Positions 6,884 to 13,711 of a stretch of 14,264 nt of DNA are shown piece by piece. The first letter of the stretch is position 1, and the number at the start of each line of letters is the position of its first letter. This stretch comes from Burkholderiales bacterium (GTDB taxonomy: Bacteria > Pseudomonadota > Gammaproteobacteria > Burkholderiales > SG8-41). The stretch covers positions 1 through 14,264 of the forward strand of contig SYEN01000433.1 in NCBI GenBank assembly GCA_005800795.1, read 5' to 3'. The notes under the pieces are model-generated. The model saw only the letters and a program-made list of their open reading frames with translations. It did not search any database and was not told the DNA's origin. A program made the position numbers and the translations under genes.

Positions 6884-7824
6884 CCATCCGCCGCATACTC
6901 GGCCACCTCGCCCCCCGCCTCAATCCAAGCATCCAGTCCGCCGTGCAACGGGCGGATGCGGCGGTAACCGCTATCCATCAACAGGCGGGCGACACGCGCC
7001 GCGCTGGCTTCGTTGGGTCAACTGCAATACACGACAATGTCGTGCTCAGGCAGGTTGTGATGCAGGGCTTTTTCCACCTCCGCCAGATTGACTGCGATAG
7101 CGCCAGGAATGTGGCGGGGGTCGGCTTTGCGTGCCATGTTCGAGCGGGCATCCAGCACCACCAGTGGTTTGCCGCTGGTCATTATGGCCAGCAGGTCATC
7201 GGCGCTGACGCGCACGGCGCGCAGTTTGCGGATGAGCAGATGGCGCTGCGTGAGCTTGAACAGTAGGTATGCGCCCACCGTTGCGGCCACCGCCATCAAT
7301 CCCTGTGTGCCCATGCGTTCCAGCCACGCGAGCGCCTGCTCAACTTGCGCGCTGAAAACCCAGCCTGCCATGACTGGCACAACAGCCCACAGCAGCGCAC
7401 CCGCAGTGGTAAAGGCCACAAAACGTCCTAAACCAAGGCCCGTGGCACCGGCCAGCGGCGGCGCCACGGTGGCAAAGCCGGGGATGTATTTCGCCACCAG
7501 TAATGAGGGCGCGCCCCAGCGCTCGAAAATGGTCTCCGTTTGCTTGACGCAACTGTCGGGTTCAATGGCGATGCGGCACAGCGTGCGCAGGATGCGGTAG
7601 CCATAACGCCGCCCTGCGTAAAACCACGGCAGATCGCCGAGCAGCGAGGCGGTCACTGTCACGCCGAGAACGGATGCCAGCCCCAATTGCCCGCTGGCGG
7701 CCAGCGCGCCCGCCACCACCAGCGTGGGCATGGCAGGCAGCGGCACCCCCAGCTGCGCCAGCAACACATTGCCGAATACCAGCAGCAATCCGTGCTGCGC
7801 CAGCAGGTTTTGCATGTCGTGCAT
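6880..7824 (-). CDS. DedA membrane protein fused to a rhodanese domain, interrupted by in-frame TGA
   Basis: The ATG at 7824 has GGAG 8 nt upstream and is a better start than the ATG at 7890. Residues 1-190 are a DedA/SNARE-associated membrane protein with several hydrophobic segments. Typical features are the re-entrant motif VAKYIPGFATVAPPLAG (110-126) and the acidic GDLPWFYAG near residue 63. Residues from about 205 form a rhodanese domain reaching VVYCS (Cys267, the likely catalytic residue). Codon 269 is TGA (7020-7018). The frame then continues with normal rhodanese sequence, PNEASAARVARLLMDSGYRR and LHGGLDAWIEAGGEV, to a TAA at 6882-6880, making 314 codons in all. Relatives read YCSCPNEAS here as I recall them, so the TGA replaces a Cys codon. 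If termination occurs, the product is a 268-aa DedA protein with half a rhodanese domain (7018-7824). Confidence 0.85.
7018..7020 (-). other. In-frame TGA at a conserved Cys position (possible selenocysteine or nonsense codon)
   Basis: TGA lies between VVYCS and PNEASAARVA of the rhodanese domain. A short hairpin can form downstream in the mRNA: GGCG and CGCC close a CGUGU loop that begins 21 nt after the UGA. That distance and a G early in the loop fit the loose bacterial SECIS rule, but GC-rich DNA forms such stems by chance. A TGC-to-TGA point change or a sequencing error would look identical. Confidence 0.4.
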
Positions 7825-7896
7825 GCAGTTTCTCCGTGAAGCGGTGTTTCTTGCCAACGTGCAGCAAATCACACCGCTATACCCCATCAACGCACC

Positions 7897-8481
7897 TTAC
7901 GCCACAACGGCATCCTTCTCCCGCGTCATGCGCAAGGCGAACTGCGCCACGCGTGCCCCCAACACTTCAGCGGTTTTGAGATCACTGGCAGGAATAGCTT
8001 CAGCGCCCTGATCGTTGTTTGATTGCGTCAGCGCACCGCTGAAGCCGCCAAGTCGGTTCAGATCGTTGACGCTGCCTTTGCTGGTGTTGTTGCCGGGCAG
8101 CAGACCCAGCCCCGTCCAGATCATGCCGTGCTGCATGGCGAAGGTAAAGAGTTGCGTGATGGTGTTGAATTTGTCGCCGTTCTGGCTGCCGCTGTGTGTG
8201 AAGCCTGCGGCGATTTTGTCTTTCCAGCCCTGCGCGAACCATACCTTGGCGCTGGCATCCATGAAGGTTTTGAACTATGCTGACGCGCTGCCCATGTAAG
8301 TGGGTGCGCCAAAAATGATGGCGTCGGCAGCATTGAGGTCGTCCCAGTGCTTGTCGATGTCAGCGACGGGAATCATTCGCGCGTCAGTGCCTTGAACGCC
8401 CTCCGCACCGTGCGCCACTGCCTTCGCGACCGCTGCCGTGTGTCCAAATCCGCTGTGAAAAACCACTGCTACTGTGCTCAT
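7897..8481 (-). pseudogene. WrbA-like flavodoxin-fold NAD(P)H:quinone oxidoreductase with an in-frame TAG
   Basis: The reading frame starts at the ATG at 8481 (AAGGAAG just upstream) and encodes MSTVAVVFHSGFGHT, the FMN phosphate-binding loop of WrbA-type flavodoxin-fold proteins. It then reads PTYMGSASA. Codon 69 (8277-8275) is TAG, after which the same frame continues FKTFMDASAKVWFAQGWKDK, GFTHSGSQNGDK and so on to a TAA at 7899-7897. The whole is 194 codons, the usual length for this short family, in which Glu or Gln commonly occupies the stop position. Intact, it would perform two-electron quinone reduction. With the TAG only a 68-aa fragment lacking most of the flavin site would be made, unless the downstream ATG at 8262 is used or the stop is suppressed. 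It lies 37 bp after the pirin gene. Confidence 0.8.
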
Positions 8482-8518
8482 GATGCTTCCTTTCGTGGGT
8501 TGAAAATAATTAACAAAT

Positions 8519-9217
8519 TCACGCCAGATCAAACAACAGGATTTCTGCGTTGCTGGCATGGTGGAAAGTGACCCGGTCTTCACCGGTAATTCGCGCACCA
8601 TCGCCGCTTTCCAGGCGTTGGCCGTTGACGTTGACTTCGCCGCGCGCCACATGCACATAGGCACGCCGCTCGGGCGCCAGCGCCTGCGAGGCGGTTTCGG
8701 CGCCATCCAAAAGCACCGCATAGAGACGCACGTCCTGATGAAGCGTCACTGAACCCCCGGCACCGTCGGGCGACGCCACCAGCCGCAAGCGACCACGTTT
8801 TTCATTCGGTGCGAAATGTTTTTCTTCGTAGTCCGGCGCAATGCCGGTGACGTTGGGTTCGACCCAGATCTGTAAAAAATGCACGGGTTCGGTCTGCGAT
8901 GCATTGAATTCGCTGTGCCGCACACCGCTGCCTGCGCTCATGCGCTGAACGTCACCGGGACGGATCACCGAACCGTTGCCGATGCTGTCTTTGTGAGCCA
9001 GCGCGCCTTCGAGCACGTAACTGATAATTTCCATGTTGCGATGGCCGTGCGTGCCAAAGCCTTGGGCGGGAGCGACGGTGTCGTCGTTGATGACACGCAG
9101 CGCGCCAAAACCCATGTGCGCGGGGTCGTGATATTCCGCGAAGGAAAACGTGTGCCAGGAATCCAGCCAGCCGTGCCGGGCGTGGCCGCGGTCGGTGCTT
9201 TTTCGTATCGTGATCAT
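8519..9217 (-). CDS. Pirin family protein
   Basis: The protein has 232 aa and a bicupin fold. The start is the ATG at 9217 (AAGGAGC 7 nt upstream), giving MITIRKSTDRGHARHGWLDS, the normal pirin beginning; a longer frame to 9301 adds unrelated residues. Metal ligands match YhhW-type pirins: His57 and His59 (GTHGHRNMEIISYVLEG), His101 and Glu103 (GVRHSEFNAS). The N-terminal cupin is therefore intact. Bacterial pirins of this type can have quercetin dioxygenase-like activity or act as redox-responsive regulators. The next gene on the strand is a quinone reductase relative, and the divergent neighbour is a LysR regulator, like the yhaK/yhaJ pair of E. coli. A role in quinone or electrophile stress is inferred. 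Confidence 0.93.
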   Translation of the reverse strand: MITIRKSTDRGHARHGWLDSWHTFSFAEYHDPAHMGFGALRVINDDTVAPAQGFGTHGHRNMEIISYVLEGALAHKDSIGNGSVIRPGDVQRMSAGSGVRHSEFNASQTEPVHFLQIWVEPNVTGIAPDYEEKHFAPNEKRGRLRLVASPDGAGGSVTLHQDVRLYAVLLDGAETASQALAPERRAYVHVARGEVNVNGQRLESGDGARITGEDRVTFHHASNAEILLFDLA

Positions 9218-9266
9218 GATGTGCTCCTTGCCTGTTCGTGTAGCGAAGATAGGGCTTGCCACAGGC

Positions 9267-9294
9267 ATTTGATAGCGGAATAATCTGATCAAAT
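9267..9294. promoter_or_regulatory. Inverted repeat ATTTGAT-N14-ATCAAAT between pirin and LysR genes
   Basis: ATTTGAT (9267-9273) and ATCAAAT (9288-9294) are exact reverse complements. The right arm overlaps a second small repeat, TGAT-CAA-ATCA (9286-9296). The site lies 50 bp upstream of the pirin start and just before the predicted LysR promoter, the usual place for an LTTR to bind in a divergent pair. Confidence 0.35.
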
Positions 9295-9296
9295 CA

Positions 9297-9325
9297 TTCA
9301 AAATATACGATTAAAAAAATATAAT
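9297..9325 (+). promoter_or_regulatory. Predicted sigma70-type promoter for the second LysR gene
   Basis: TTCAAA (9297-9302) and a perfect TATAAT (9320-9325) are separated by 17 nt. Transcription would start near 9332, 28 nt before the LysR ATG. The surrounding 9290-9360 is strikingly AT-rich compared with the flanking coding DNA. The -35 box abuts the inverted repeat at 9267-9294, so binding there could repress or activate it. Confidence 0.5.
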
Positions 9326-9359
9326 AAAATCAATAAGTTACATATTTGTTTTGTAAATA

Positions 9360-10271
9360 ATGAAAATTTCAATCGACGCTTTGATGGCGCTGGACGCTAT
9401 CGATCGCAAGGGCAGCTTTGCCGCCGCTGCGCACGAATTGCACCGCGTTCCGTCCGCTGTGACCTACACCGTGCAAAAGCTCGAAGAAGACCTCGACGTG
9501 TTGCTGTTTGATCGACGCGGCCATCGCGCCAAGCTCACCGCAGCGGGGCGCGAGCTGTTGAATGAGGGGCGTCATATCCTGCGCGCGACCGGTGAACTTG
9601 AAGCGCATGTAAAGCGCGTCGCCACGGGATGGGAAGCCGAGCTGCGCATCGGCTACGACGACATCATTCCCCTACGCGTGATACTGGATTTGGCACAGGA
9701 TTTCCACCGGCAAGATTGCGGTACGCGGCTGCGCATCCACGCCGAGGTATTCGGCGGCGGTTGGGATGCGCTGGTCTCCAACCGCGCGGATCTGGTGATC
9801 GGCACTTCGGACGATGGTCCAGCGGGCGGGGGCTATGTCACACGCCGGCTCGGTGAGGTGGCGTGGAGTTTTTGCGTGGCGCCCGATCACCCGCTGGCGC
9901 ACGCACCGGAACCCTTGAGCGAAGAAGACATCGTCGGCCACCGTGCGGTGGCAGTGGCAGACAGTTCACGCAATCTCCCGCCGCGTACCGCGGGATTGCT
10001 CACGGGCCAGGAAATCCTCACCGTGCACAGCATGGCCGCCAAACTGCTGGCGCAGCAAATGGGGCTGGGCGTGGGGCATCTGGCGAGCGCGGTGGCTGAG
10101 CGTGAGGCGGCTGCCGGGCGCCTGGTCATCAAACAAACCGCGCAGCCCCGGGGTAACGCCGTGTTTCATGCCGCGTGGCGTGGCGGACGCACGCAGCGGC
10201 CCGGGCGGGCGCTGGCGTGGTGGATCAAGCGGCTGGAGGAAAAAAATTGGGCTACCGAGGTGATGGTGTAG
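9360..10271 (+). CDS. LysR-type transcriptional regulator (YhaJ-like context)
   Basis: The 303-aa LTTR begins MKISIDALMALDAIDRKGSF. Its helix-turn-helix covers about residues 3-62 (SFAAAAHELHRVPSAVTYTV then QKLEEDLDVLLFDRRGHRAKLTAAG). The effector-binding domain starts near residue 92 (ELRIGYDDIIPLRVILDLAQ). It is divergent from the pirin gene with a 142-bp AT-rich spacer containing an inverted repeat and a predicted promoter. The same regulator-pirin pairing occurs as yhaJ/yhaK in E. coli, so it probably controls pirin and the WrbA-like gene in response to a quinone or aromatic compound, which is inference. There is no clear ribosome-binding site before the ATG. The downstream SMP-30 gene starts 101 bp later on the same strand and may have its own control. 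Confidence 0.92.
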   Translation: MKISIDALMALDAIDRKGSFAAAAHELHRVPSAVTYTVQKLEEDLDVLLFDRRGHRAKLTAAGRELLNEGRHILRATGELEAHVKRVATGWEAELRIGYDDIIPLRVILDLAQDFHRQDCGTRLRIHAEVFGGGWDALVSNRADLVIGTSDDGPAGGGYVTRRLGEVAWSFCVAPDHPLAHAPEPLSEEDIVGHRAVAVADSSRNLPPRTAGLLTGQEILTVHSMAAKLLAQQMGLGVGHLASAVAEREAAAGRLVIKQTAQPRGNAVFHAAWRGGRTQRPGRALAWWIKRLEEKNWATEVMV

Positions 10272-10372
10272 ACTTGCCGCGCCTGAGCTGGCGTATATCG
10301 CTGGCGCCCACACATAAGCATCTGTTTTTATTGATATTTTTAAAACTCTTCCGAAAATCAAAAAAGCGAATT

Positions 10373-11299
10373 ATGTTTAATCCCTTCAAAAAACTGGAAC
10401 TGATTGAAACCGAAGTCTTCATGTCGATGCCGGCGAAGTTTCGCAAGAAGCAGCGCACAGCTTGGTCCGACCCCAACCGGCAGAACGCCGAAGTGGAGTG
10501 TTTTCTCGAAGGCCCGTCGTTTGATCGCGAAGGTAATTTGTGGTTTGTCGATATTCCTTTCGGCCGGATTTTTCGCATCACGCCGAAAAAAGATTGGGAA
10601 CTGGTGACGCAATACGACGGCTGGCCCAACGGTCTGAAAATCCACAAGGACGGCAGCATCTGGATTTGCGATTACAAAGAGGGCTTGCTCAAGCTCGATC
10701 CAAAAACCGGCAAGCTCGAAACCATTTTACGCACCGCGTTCAGCGAAGGCTTCAAGGGCCTCAACGATTTGCACTTTGCCGCCAACGGCGATTTGTATTT
10801 CACCGATCAGGGGCAGACGGGCATTGCTGACCCGAGTGGGCGCGTGTTCCGCCTGTCGGCAGCCGGACGGCTGGATCGGCTGGTGGATAACATTCCCTCC
10901 CCCAACGGCATCACGCTCACCACGGTGGATAAACACGTGTACGTGGGTGTCACGCGCTCGCAGCAGATCTGGCGTTTGCCGCTGATGGCCGACGGCAATA
11001 TTTCCAAGACCGGCGTGGCGGTGCAGCTCTCCGGCGGCGTCGGCGGTCCGGACGGCATCGAAGTGGATTCCGAGAACGGTTTGCTGGTTTGCCAGCTGGG
11101 CGTCGGCATCTGGCGCTTTGATTCCAACATGCTGCCCACGCATCTGATTCATTCGCCGGATCACAAGCATCACCATCTGGCGAACATCGCCGCCGGCGGA
11201 CCGGATTTGAAGACGTTGTACATCACTGAATCGCTGTCGGGCGATATTCTGATGGCAAAGTTGCCGGTGGCGGGGAAGAAACTGTTTTCGCATCAGTGA
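10373..11299 (+). CDS. SMP-30/gluconolactonase/LRE-like family hydrolase
   Basis: Starting at the ATG at 10373 (MFNPFKKLELIETEVF) the protein has 308 aa, matching the family. The open frame extends upstream to 10175 but runs into the LysR gene, so that start is rejected. It is a six-bladed beta-propeller. The divalent-metal site of lactonases is recognisable: Glu46 in FLEGPSFD, Asn178 in SPNGITL and Asp227 in GGPDGIEVD, corresponding to Glu18, Asn154 and Asp204 of human SMP-30; Asn131 (LNDLHF) also lies in the site. No signal peptide is seen, so it should be cytoplasmic. It probably opens a lactone or hydrolyses a related ester, with substrate unknown. The ribosome site is weak. The Bug receptor and alpha/beta hydrolase genes downstream may serve the same pathway. 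Confidence 0.88.
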   Translation: MFNPFKKLELIETEVFMSMPAKFRKKQRTAWSDPNRQNAEVECFLEGPSFDREGNLWFVDIPFGRIFRITPKKDWELVTQYDGWPNGLKIHKDGSIWICDYKEGLLKLDPKTGKLETILRTAFSEGFKGLNDLHFAANGDLYFTDQGQTGIADPSGRVFRLSAAGRLDRLVDNIPSPNGITLTTVDKHVYVGVTRSQQIWRLPLMADGNISKTGVAVQLSGGVGGPDGIEVDSENGLLVCQLGVGIWRFDSNMLPTHLIHSPDHKHHHLANIAAGGPDLKTLYITESLSGDILMAKLPVAGKKLFSHQ

Positions 11300-11306
11300 C
11301 GCATGG

Positions 11307-11339
11307 GCTCCTCCCCCGCGCTATGCGCAGCGTAGGAGC
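11307..11339 (+). terminator. Possible terminator stem-loop after the SMP-30 gene
   Basis: GCTCCT (11307-11312) pairs with AGGAGC (11334-11339). Inside, GCGC pairs with GCGC around a TAT loop, with a 5/5 internal loop between the stems. It starts 8 nt after the SMP-30 stop and is followed by a T-rich but imperfect tract (TGATTGTTGTTT). Weak as an intrinsic terminator. Confidence 0.35.
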
Positions 11340-11572
11340 ATGATTGTTGTTTCCGCGCTTTTCTCCGACCGACACCCCGGCGTTGCCCATGGCGCACGCG
11401 ACGTTTGCGGCATGCCCGCACTGCCGATGTCGGCGGGCTTAGAGGGTTTTGGTTCCGTGGCAAGCGCAGCGGGGGTATCGTTGGTATTTTCCGCGCAGGC
11501 AACAATTCTGATATGGGCGCGCGTGCTGGCTTGCGCGGTGGCCTTGCTGTATTACCGATTGACGCGAATAAA

Positions 11573-11597
11573 CCTCTCCCCGCCGGCATGGGGGAGG
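11573..11597. repeat. GC-rich stem-loop upstream of the Bug gene
   Basis: CCTC(T)CCCC (11573-11581, one bulged T) pairs with GGGGGAGG (11590-11597) around GCCGGCAT. It resembles the dispersed intergenic CCTCTCCCC/GGGGGAGG hairpins common in proteobacteria. No U-tract follows. It could be a terminator, an mRNA-stabilising element or a REP-like repeat copy. Confidence 0.35.
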
Positions 11598-11628
11598 CAA
11601 GATTATCTTGATGACCGTTGGATAAATT

Positions 11629-12603
11629 ATGAATAAAATTAATTACTTACAATTATTGGGTGCGATGGGTTGGCTGCTTGCGGCAGCGTCCGTGCACGCG
11701 CAGACATATCCCACACGCCCGCTGCGCATGATCGTTCCCTATCCGCCGGGCGCATCGGTGGATTTCACCGCGCGCCTGATGGGCCATCGTCTCAACGACG
11801 CGCTCAAACAAACGGTGGTAATCGATAACCGCGGCGGCGGGGGGGGCGTAATCGCGACAGAACTCGCCGCACGCGCAGCGCCCGATGGCTACACCCTGTT
11901 TTTCGGCACGCCTGCGTCGTTGTGCGTGTCGCCGGCGATGCAGCAAAAAATACCTTACGACACACTGCGCGATTTTGCGCCCATCGCGCGGCTGGTGGTG
12001 AATTCGCAGATCGTGGTGGCGCTGCCGTCGTTTCCCCCCAGTAACGTGACCGAACTGATTCAAGCCGCTCGCGCCAAGCCGGGTGCGCTGAGTTACGGCT
12101 CAGCGGGCGTGGGCAGCCCGCAACATCTGGGCATGGAACTGCTCAAGGGCCGCGTGAAAATCGACATGCTGCACGTGCCTTACAAGGGCGGCGGCCCTGC
12201 CATGACTGACCTCCTGGCAGGCCGCATAAACGTATACATGGCCAGTATTCCCGGCATGCTGCCGTTCATCAAGGACGGCCGCCTTAAAGTGCTGGGGGTC
12301 GCCGGCGCTGGGCGCTCCAGCGTATTCCCCAATGTGCCCACCATCGCGGAAGTGGTGCCGGGTTATGAATTCGTCGGCACCTGGTACGGCATGCTGACGC
12401 AAACCAAAGTCGCGCCGGAAATCGTATCGCGCGTCAACGGCATACTGGTCAAAGCGCTGCAAGGTGAAGACATGCGGCAAACGCTCATCAGCCAGGGCTC
12501 GGAACCACGCCCGTCAACCGCAGAAGAATTCGCAAAATTCATACGCGACGATTGCCCGAGCTGGGCGCGCGCGGTGAAGCTGGCGGGGATCAAGCCGGAG
12601 TAG
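11629..12603 (+). CDS. Bug/TctC-family periplasmic solute-binding protein
   Basis: The full-length receptor has 324 aa. The signal peptide MNKINYLQLLGAMGWLLAAA ends at a cleavage site after VHA (residue 24), followed by QTYPTRPLRMIVPYPPGASV, the classic Bug N-terminus. Other family hallmarks are VIDNRGGGGG, APDGYTL, the loop at YGSAGVGSPQH, and HVPYKGGGPAMTDLL. It should bind a small carboxylate-like ligand in the periplasm. It lies 329 bp after the SMP-30 gene and 62 bp before the alpha/beta hydrolase gene, with which it is probably co-transcribed. TctA/TctB transporter subunits are absent. The ATG is preceded by AT-rich sequence without a strong ribosome site. Comparison with this gene shows what the short Bug protein at 2737-3453 lacks. 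Confidence 0.93.
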   Translation: MNKINYLQLLGAMGWLLAAASVHAQTYPTRPLRMIVPYPPGASVDFTARLMGHRLNDALKQTVVIDNRGGGGGVIATELAARAAPDGYTLFFGTPASLCVSPAMQQKIPYDTLRDFAPIARLVVNSQIVVALPSFPPSNVTELIQAARAKPGALSYGSAGVGSPQHLGMELLKGRVKIDMLHVPYKGGGPAMTDLLAGRINVYMASIPGMLPFIKDGRLKVLGVAGAGRSSVFPNVPTIAEVVPGYEFVGTWYGMLTQTKVAPEIVSRVNGILVKALQGEDMRQTLISQGSEPRPSTAEEFAKFIRDDCPSWARAVKLAGIKPE

Positions 12604-12665
12604 GCTGGCGGCGGGTATACTCAAATTGAATTGAACACCGCGCCATCGCGAAAGGGAGCAAGGCC

Positions 12666-13421
12666 ATGCCATTCTACGAAAAAGGCAAAGTTCGTATTCA
12701 CTATGAAGAGGCGGGGTCGGGCTTCTCCTTGTTCATTATCCCCGGTGGCGGCTTGAATGCGAACATCGGCAAATTCGATGAAAGCCACCCCTTCAACCCC
12801 ATGACGGAATTCAAGGCGGAGTACCGCTGCATCGCGCTGGATCTGCGCAATGCCAACGGCGGGCAATCCACCGGGCCGCTTGAATTTGACCGGCCATGGG
12901 ACGCGCACGCGGAGGACATGTTCGGCCTACTCGATCACCTCAAGGTCGATAAATTCATGGTGATGGGCTTTTGCATCGGCAATCCGCTACTGTGGAACCT
13001 GATCAAACGCCAGCCGCAGCGCATCGTCGCCGCTGTGTCGGCGCAACCCAGCGGCTTTCGCGCAGACCTGCCCGACCACTTCTACCAGACCAACATCGCC
13101 AAATGGGCGCCGCAACTGTGCGCCAGCCGCCCCGACATCACCATGGACATGGCGGACAAGTACCTAAAAAAGATGTACCTCGCCAACCCGGATTTTGTGT
13201 TTTCAGTGGATCGCGATTTTGTGCGCAACTGCCCGATACCGCTGCTGGTGCTGCCGGACGACACCGAGGCGCATGTCTACAAGGTGGCGATGGAAATGGT
13301 GCGCCTCGCGCCGAATGCCCAGGTGAGCCTCTATCCGTGGAAGGATACGAAGGAAAACACAGCACTGGCGGTGCGGCATGTGCGGTCGTTTTTGAGGGCG
13401 AGTTGTTTGGGGATACGGTAA
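12666..13421 (+). CDS. Alpha/beta hydrolase with a cysteine at the nucleophile elbow
   Basis: The 251-aa protein has an alpha/beta-hydrolase core: oxyanion strand LFIIPGGGLN (residues 22-31), LDLRNANGGQS (59-68), and a nucleophile elbow GFCIG (101-105) with Cys103 instead of the usual Ser. A likely acid is Asp198 or Asp199 in LVLPDD. The expected catalytic His near the C-terminus is not obvious: SLYPWKDTKENTALAVRH has Lys where many relatives have PxH, leaving His203 or His238 as candidates. Cys nucleophiles are known in dienelactone hydrolases, but the overall sequence is closer to ordinary esterase/epoxide-hydrolase-like proteins. AAAGGGAG precedes the ATG at suitable distance. It follows the Bug gene by 62 bp, so a joint transport-and-hydrolysis role is plausible. 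Confidence 0.85.
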   Translation: MPFYEKGKVRIHYEEAGSGFSLFIIPGGGLNANIGKFDESHPFNPMTEFKAEYRCIALDLRNANGGQSTGPLEFDRPWDAHAEDMFGLLDHLKVDKFMVMGFCIGNPLLWNLIKRQPQRIVAAVSAQPSGFRADLPDHFYQTNIAKWAPQLCASRPDITMDMADKYLKKMYLANPDFVFSVDRDFVRNCPIPLLVLPDDTEAHVYKVAMEMVRLAPNAQVSLYPWKDTKENTALAVRHVRSFLRASCLGIR

Positions 13422-13704
13422 GTTTTGAAGGTCGGGGTTCTGGTTACAAGTCCTGTTGCTTGGCCGTAGCAGCCGTCACCCGAAAAAGGTTGAGCTTCTG
13501 GTACCGGCCAGAAGCAAATCACATGTCCCTTTGCTCCCGAATTTTATCGGCCTTGTAAAGGCAGTAAATTTGCACATTCCGTGTCTTTTGATGGCTATTT
13601 TTCAATCGGGAAGTTATTCGACACCCTCATGCTTAACCTATTGATTTGGTTAATATTTATTTTAGGGCTGGAATGTTATTCATCGTTTTTTCTGTATAAA
13701 ACGA
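13422..13704. other. Intergenic region between hydrolase and integron-type cassette
   Basis: No supported gene is seen in these 283 bp. Short frames lack ribosome sites and family features, and no integrase remnant is recognisable on either strand. It contains a clean hairpin at 13494-13515. From about 13520 the base composition becomes AT-rich, unlike the neighbours. TATAAA at 13695-13700 could be a -10 box for the cassette ORF, but its -35 is poor. Confidence 0.5.
13494..13515. repeat. 8-bp perfect stem-loop in the intergenic region
   Basis: GCTTCTGG (13494-13501) and CCAGAAGC (13508-13515) are exact reverse complements around TACCGG. It is 73 bp past the hydrolase stop. It may terminate that operon or be a dispersed intergenic repeat. 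There is no T-tract on the plus strand. Confidence 0.4.
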
Positions 13705-13711
13705 GTTAGAT
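13705..13711 (+). other. Integron core recombination site at the 5' end of the cassette
   Basis: GTTAGAT matches the core site GTTRRRY at all seven positions. The preceding TAAAACGA resembles the TAAAACAAA before the crossover in attI1. The upstream 70 bp cannot fold as an attC, so this is the left junction of the first cassette: an attI-like or secondary integration site. Recombination would occur between G13705 and T13706. Confidence 0.5.

Larger units (their letters stand above)
11300..11628. other. Intergenic region of 329 bp without a supported gene
   Basis: Short frames on both strands here have low-complexity, Arg/Pro/Ala-rich translations and no ribosome-binding sites, so none is called. 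The region holds two stem-loops, at 11307-11339 and 11573-11597, and separates the SMP-30 gene from the Bug gene. A promoter for the Bug gene is expected here, but no convincing pair of boxes was found. Confidence 0.5.

Noticed and set aside
7825..7890. Upstream ATG at 7890 as the DedA start
   Set aside because: It adds 22 non-hydrophobic, Cys-containing residues without a ribosome site. The ATG at 7824 has GGAG at good spacing and gives the usual N-terminus.
11340..11636. Plus-strand 98-aa frame between SMP-30 and Bug genes
   Set aside because: No ribosome site, overlaps the Bug start, and contains the intergenic hairpin in its translation. The sequence lacks family character.
13456..13644. 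Plus-strand 62-aa frame before the cassette
   Set aside because: It spans the hairpin at 13494-13515, has no ribosome-binding site, and resembles no known protein.
13631..13711. GCTTAAC ... GTTAGAT as a second, upstream attC
   Set aside because: Both ends match the simple-site consensus, but the sequences between them are not complementary, so the required hairpin cannot form.
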